A stretch of 8,817 nucleotides of DNA from Coliplasma sp045538555 (GTDB lineage Bacteria; Bacillota; Clostridia; Oscillospirales; CAG-382): positions 1-8,817 of the forward strand of contig JAZSRP010000024.1 in the NCBI GenBank assembly GCA_045538555.1, in the 5' to 3' direction. The translations under genes and the position numbers were made by a program. Positions 6,283-8,817 of this stretch are shown one piece after another. The stretch's first letter is position 1, and each line of letters starts with the position of its first letter. The notes beneath the pieces are model-generated. The model did not search any database, was not told the DNA's origin, and saw only the letters and a list, made by a program, of their open reading frames with translations.

Positions 6283-7425
6283 TTACATCAGCTTGCGGAT
6301 AAGCCCTTTGATGTCCTCAAGGGATGCCTCTCTGGGATTGCCGGGAGCGCATGCATCAGCATAAGCCGACTGCGCAAGAAACTCAACATCCTCTTCCTTG
6401 AGTGCCGCCAGTTTTGTGGGAATGCCCACGTCAACGCTCAATTGACGCACTGCGTCAACTGCCGCTTTTCTGTACGTGTCAACGTCCATTCCTGTTGTAT
6501 CCACGCCCATTGCCTCGGCAATAGCTTTGTATTTTTCACCGGTGCATTCTGCGTTGTATTCCATAACGATGGGAAGCATCATAGCACAAGCAACACCGTG
6601 AGCAGTATCATACACCGCACCCAGTGTATGAGCCACTGAATGTGCGATACCCAATCCTACGTTTGAAAAAGCCATGCCGGTCACAAACTGAGCCAGCGCC
6701 ATTCCCTCGCGTCCGTCGGGATCGTTTTCCACCGCACCTCTCAGAGAACGGGCGATCATTCGAATGGCCTCAAGGTTGAGACAGTCAGGCAGAGCCCATG
6801 CTCCTTTTGTGGTATAACCCTCAATAGCATGGGTCAGCGCATCCATGCCCGTAGCAGCAGTGAGCCCCTTGGGCATGGTGGACATCATATCGGGATCCAC
6901 CACTGCAATGTCGGGAATATCATTGACGTCAACACAAACAAACTTGCGCTTGCGCTCTACATCGGTGATAACGTAGTTGATGGTTGCCTCAGCAGCAGTG
7001 CCTGCTGTGGTGGGCACGGCTATAGTAAATACCGTGCGGTTTTTTGTGGGTGCAACGCCCTCAAGACTGCGAACATCAGCAAACTCGGGGTTGTTGATGA
7101 TGATACCAATGGCTTTGGCTGTATCCATGGAGGAGCCGCCACCTATGGCGATCATATAATCAGCACCGGACTGCTTGTATGCCTCAACTCCGGAGACCAC
7201 GTTTTCAATGGTGGGATTGGGCTTGATGTCGGAATAAACATAATACTCCATGCCTGCTCCGTCCAGCAGATCAGTAACCTTTTTTGTAACGCCAAACCTG
7301 ATAAGATCCGGATCTGTTGCAATAAAAGCTTTTTTAAACCCTTTTGAAGCAATAATTGCGGGAATCTCGCTGATGGCGCCCTTGCCGTGATAGGAAATGG
7401 GATTTGAAACAAATCTGTTTGCCAT
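6283..7425 (-). CDS. fucO: Iron-containing alcohol dehydrogenase, lactaldehyde reductase (FucO) type
   Basis: A 380-aa group III (iron-dependent) alcohol dehydrogenase. Much of it matches my memory of E. coli FucO in order: the MANR start, NNPEFADVRSLEG, PTTAGTAAE, NYVITD, KFVCVD, the GMDALTHAIEGY block and a C-terminal PGNPREASLEDI block. The expected role is interconversion of L-lactaldehyde and (S)-1,2-propanediol with NAD(H) during fucose or rhamnose fermentation, in the cytoplasm. The nucleotide loop GGGSS is at 95-99 and the metal ligands are Asp195, His199, His262 and His276, all present. The start has AGGAGG (7435-7440) 9 nt upstream. No fucose or rhamnose genes are in view, so a broader alcohol or aldehyde range is possible. 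A terminator-like hairpin separates it from the downstream glucosidase. Confidence 0.88.
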   Translation of the reverse strand: MANRFVSNPISYHGKGAISEIPAIIASKGFKKAFIATDPDLIRFGVTKKVTDLLDGAGMEYYVYSDIKPNPTIENVVSGVEAYKQSGADYMIAIGGGSSMDTAKAIGIIINNPEFADVRSLEGVAPTKNRTVFTIAVPTTAGTAAEATINYVITDVERKRKFVCVDVNDIPDIAVVDPDMMSTMPKGLTAATGMDALTHAIEGYTTKGAWALPDCLNLEAIRMIARSLRGAVENDPDGREGMALAQFVTGMAFSNVGLGIAHSVAHTLGAVYDTAHGVACAMMLPIVMEYNAECTGEKYKAIAEAMGVDTTGMDVDTYRKAAVDAVRQLSVDVGIPTKLAALKEEDVEFLAQSAYADACAPGNPREASLEDIKGLIRKLM

Positions 7426-7474
7426 TGAAATAATCCTCCTGATATTTTTTTTTGAAAAACATTCCGTTTTTTAT

Positions 7475-7503
7475 ATTATAACCCAACAAAAGCCTCGGCG
7501 CAA
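7475..7503 (-). promoter_or_regulatory. Probable sigma-A promoter of fucO
   Basis: On the minus strand TTGCGC (7503-7498) and TATAAT (7480-7475) are 17 nt apart. Transcription would start near 7468, leaving a leader of about 43 nt. No operator or catabolite-repression site is evident. Confidence 0.65.
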
Positions 7504-7582
7504 CATGGTTTTTTGAAAAAATTTTTTATTCCAAACAAAATGTAAAGCATATCACGTTCCGCGCAAACGGAATATTTGGTTG

Positions 7583-7625
7583 AAAAGAAACAACCTTTGT
7601 CCCACAGACAAAGGTTGTTTCTTTT
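7583..7625 (-). terminator. Terminator of the four-helix-bundle / ART-like cassette
   Basis: A perfect 19-bp stem: 7583-7601 with 7607-7625 around a CCACA loop, A/T-rich at its base, with T-runs on both strands. It lies about 60 nt after the stop at 7685 in the minus direction, and is symmetric enough to act both ways. The preceding 11 bases GTTGAAAAGAA (7579-7589) recur at 8670-8680 beside the tRNA terminator. Confidence 0.8.
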
Positions 7626-7684
7626 TACCTAAAAGTAACCAAACGGAGCAGAATTGAGGTAAAAGTAAGTAAAAGTACACCACA

Positions 7685-8113
7685 TTACTTGTCAACGCAA
7701 ATCCGTATGTTTTCTGGAGTAATATTTCCTTTTACTAATACTTCCGGAGAGAATAAATTTCCGTCTTTGTATTGAGATAGTGGAATAGCAGTTGTTTCGT
7801 ATAATTTTACAAATAACTCGGATGCGCGCTCGTTTATAGGGATATTCATTCCGCCATACTTTGCTCCTCCGTATTTATACATCATAGCAAAGCTAATATA
7901 ATCCATACTTGCAACGATACAATCATTCTAATCCACAGTTATTTCGAGACATATCGTATCCTCGGAGAAAATTTTATTGTCAGACGGTGATAACCAACAG
8001 AACACAACATCTTTTCTAAGTTCAGTAAAAGACTCGTATCCTGATGTAGTTTTAAGACCACTGTGCATTATACTGTCAAGATTCGCTTTGTCTGTATAAT
8101 GATAAACTCTCAT
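7685..8113 (-). pseudogene. Small ADP-ribosyltransferase-fold-like (DarT-like) gene interrupted by an in-frame TAG
   Basis: Two minus-strand reading frames, 8113-7928 (61 aa) and 7906-7685 (73 aa), are in the same frame and are separated only by TAG (7928-7930) and seven sense codons (NDCIVAS). Read together they give one protein of about 142 aa. The first part opens with VYHYTDKANLDSIMHSGLK, like the His-Tyr-Thr start of ART-fold proteins; the end has SPEVLVKGNITPENI, resembling the Glu-containing motif near the end of DarT / DUF4433 ADP-ribosyltransferases. This family call is a motif-level resemblance only. The start overlaps the upstream gene's stop by ATGA and has AAAGGAG 8 nt upstream. 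The second part has no ribosome binding site, so it is unlikely to be a separate gene. TAG is an ordinary stop elsewhere here (167, 4599), so this is probably a nonsense-broken gene or a sequencing error. Confidence 0.6.
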
Positions 8114-8457
8114 TTTTCATTCTCCTTTGCGGTGTTGATGGAGCAGATGAGCATTCTGCGTATCGATCCACAATTGTGCAGAACACTTTTTGTAATATCA
8201 TCAGAAAGAATACCGGCTTTTTGGGCAATTTCAATCCAGTATTCTGTTTCATAGCATTCCTTTAATGCAATCTGCAGTTTGGCAATAAAATCAGGGCGGC
8301 TGTGCGCATATTTCGCCTCACGGATATTCGCCCCTATACTTGTTCCGCTTCGTTCAAGCTGATTTGACAGAGAATAATGTCCTTTTATATTTTCTGTCAG
8401 TTTTAAGATTTGAATTGCAAATTCTGTTGACATATCAGCAAGTTTATTTTCAGCCAT
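8110..8457 (-). CDS. Four-helix-bundle protein of the S23 / 23S rRNA intervening-sequence family
   Basis: A 115-aa, almost wholly helical protein. It carries the family signature QLERSGTSIGANIREA (33-48) and a second conserved helix, DFIAKLQIALKECYETEYW (56-74). Members form a four-helix bundle; some are encoded within intervening sequences of bacterial 23S rRNA genes, and the Avd protein of diversity-generating retroelements has a related fold. The molecular role of most stand-alone members is unknown. No rRNA or reverse transcriptase gene is in view. I chose ATG 8457 because AGAGGTG lies 6 nt upstream; the GTG at 8466 overlaps that site. The stop overlaps the start of the ART-like gene by ATGA, so the two are co-transcribed from a promoter that abuts the hairpin array at 8506. 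Confidence 0.85.
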   Translation of the reverse strand: MAENKLADMSTEFAIQILKLTENIKGHYSLSNQLERSGTSIGANIREAKYAHSRPDFIAKLQIALKECYETEYWIEIAQKAGILSDDITKSVLHNCGSIRRMLICSINTAKENEK

Positions 8458-8478
8458 CGAAATCACCTCTTTGAATTC

Positions 8479-8506
8479 ATTATATCACAGATTTAATGAT
8501 TTTCAA
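8479..8506 (-). promoter_or_regulatory. Promoter of the four-helix-bundle cassette (extended -10)
   Basis: On the minus strand TTGAAA (8506-8501) is 16 nt from TATAAT (8484-8479), which is preceded by TGA, giving an extended -10 (TGATATAAT). The -35 box touches the first ATGAAATC unit of the hairpin array, so the array and promoter share an edge. Confidence 0.75.
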
Positions 8507-8669
8507 TGAAATCGCGCGGAGCGCGATGAAATCCGAGCAATGCTCGGATGAAATCTGCTAACGCAGATGAAATTAAATCCGTCCTTATCTCCCGACGAAG
8601 TCGGATTTCATCACGGAGTGATTTCATCCCACTGAGGTGGGATTTATCCCGTCCGCAAGGACGGATTTA
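8506..8669. repeat. Hairpin array with ATGAAATC / GATTTCAT linkers
   Basis: Left linkers ATGAAATC start at 8506, 8526, 8548 and 8567 (the last ATGAAAT); inverted linkers GATTTCAT start at 8604 and 8620, with a variant at 8641. Hairpins with different stems lie between them: 8511-8527 (loop GGA), 8531-8549 (AAT), 8553-8568 (TAAC), 8592-8604 (GAA), 8610-8622 (GGA), 8626-8643 (TGAG) and 8649-8664 (GCAA). TAAATCCGTCC (8574-8584) is perfectly complementary to 8659-8669 and can close the right half. The architecture matches that of the 333-bp repeats although the sequence differs. No open reading frame of interest is inside. Function unknown. Confidence 0.88.
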
Positions 8670-8672
8670 GTT

Positions 8673-8715
8673 GAAAAGAACCCACACTTGTCGTAGACAA
8701 ATGTGGGTTCTTTTC
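8673..8715 (-). terminator. Hairpin terminator directly after the tRNA
   Basis: GAAAAGAACCCACA (8673-8686) pairs perfectly with 8702-8715; after one mismatch TTGTC / GACAA (8688-8692 / 8696-8700) extends the stem. It begins one base after the encoded CCA of the tRNA. The final U-tract is short (UUCUUUUC), so it may be a processing stem as well as a terminator. Confidence 0.7.
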
Positions 8716-8792
8716 TGGCCTGCCCAGAGGGATTTGAACCCCCGTTCTTCAGAATCGGAATCTGCTGCGTTATCCAGCTGCGCCATGGGCAG
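8716..8792 (-). tRNA. tRNA-Arg, anticodon CCG
   Basis: Folds as a 77-nt cloverleaf including the encoded 3' CCA. The acceptor stem CTGCCCA / TGGGCAG is perfect, with discriminator G. The D arm is GCGC with loop AGCTGGATAA (C13-A22 unpaired). The anticodon loop is TTCCGAT with CCG at plus positions 8756-8758, reading CGG arginine codons. The T arm is GGGGG / CCCTC with loop TTCAAAT. The first anticodon-stem pair (G27-A43) is a mismatch, which is slightly unusual. A hairpin terminator follows at once. Confidence 0.93.
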
Positions 8793-8802
8793 TAATTTGA
8801 AG

Positions 8803-8817
8803 TAAGAGGTAAGAGGA
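8803..8817. repeat. Start of a TAAGAGG tandem repeat, cut by the window end
   Basis: TAAGAGG occurs twice in tandem (8803-8809 and 8810-8816) just upstream of the tRNA. It looks like the edge of another short-linker repeat comparable with the AATGAG units at 1-31, but too little is visible to say more. Confidence 0.4.

Noticed and set aside
7685..7906. Separate small gene starting at ATG 7906
   Set aside because: No ribosome binding site is present, and it continues the frame of the upstream half directly after a single TAG.
7928..7930. TAG read as an amino acid (recoding or pyrrolysine)
   Set aside because: TAG ends at least two ordinary genes here (167 and 4599), and no pyl gene or recoding signal is in view.
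8506..8669. CRISPR array or tandem operator sites
   Set aside because: Intervals are hairpins of unequal length (about 13-19 nt) and linkers occur in both orientations.
7579..8680. Target-site duplication GTTGAAAAGAA flanking the cassette
   Set aside because: The 11-nt match (7579-7589 and 8670-8680) lies at the base of two A/T-rich terminator stems, where such similarity can arise by chance; not enough to define ends.

Overview
The window looks like a chromosomal segment of an anaerobic Firmicute of class Clostridia, probably of the Oscillospirales/Ruminococcaceae type. The evidence is strong AAAGGAG or AGGAGG ribosome binding sites, sigma-A promoters of TTTACA-17-TATAAT type, an ECF sigma operon with a single-pass membrane partner, a FucO-type alcohol dehydrogenase, a GH13 alpha-glucosidase and a surface protein with a PTGD sorting-like tail. 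No taxonomic marker gene is present, so this is an inference.

Layout. 1-120: a short element of AATGAG-type repeats around two perfect hairpins. 121-2133 (minus): an ECF sigma factor and, overlapping it by ATGA, a membrane protein that is probably its anti-sigma/sensor partner, closed by a terminator at 121-148. 2340-4571: a secreted cohesin-like surface protein gene (2899-4152) with its own promoter and terminator, enclosed by two near-identical 333-bp inverted repeats (2365-2697 and 4221-4553). Each repeat is an array of small hairpins joined by GTGATAT / ATATCAC linkers. 4599-7425 (minus): fucO, then a GH13 oligo-1,6-glucosidase-like gene. 7685-8457 (minus): a two-gene cassette of a four-helix-bundle (S23/IVP-family) protein overlapping by ATGA a small gene that resembles an ADP-ribosyltransferase-fold (DarT-like) protein and is split by an in-frame TAG. 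8506-8669: a second hairpin array with ATGAAATC / GATTTCAT linkers. 8716-8792 (minus): tRNA-Arg(CCG). The last bases begin another short tandem repeat.

How the parts relate. The sigma factor and its membrane partner form a signal-transduction operon. FucO (lactaldehyde / 1,2-propanediol) and the glucosidase (alpha-1,6-linked oligosaccharides) fit sugar fermentation in a gut-type anaerobe, but nothing shows that they share a pathway.

The unusual part is the recurring hairpin-array architecture: linkers in one orientation on the left, in the opposite orientation on the right, with hairpins of differing stem sequence between them. It occurs in at least two clear versions and one weaker one. One version brackets a surface-protein gene as long inverted repeats and its outer edges abut half-terminators. 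The other abuts the promoter of the four-helix-bundle / ART-like cassette beside a tRNA. I regard these arrays and the cassettes next to them as the best candidates for an undescribed mobile or structural system. Mobility and function are inferred, not shown.
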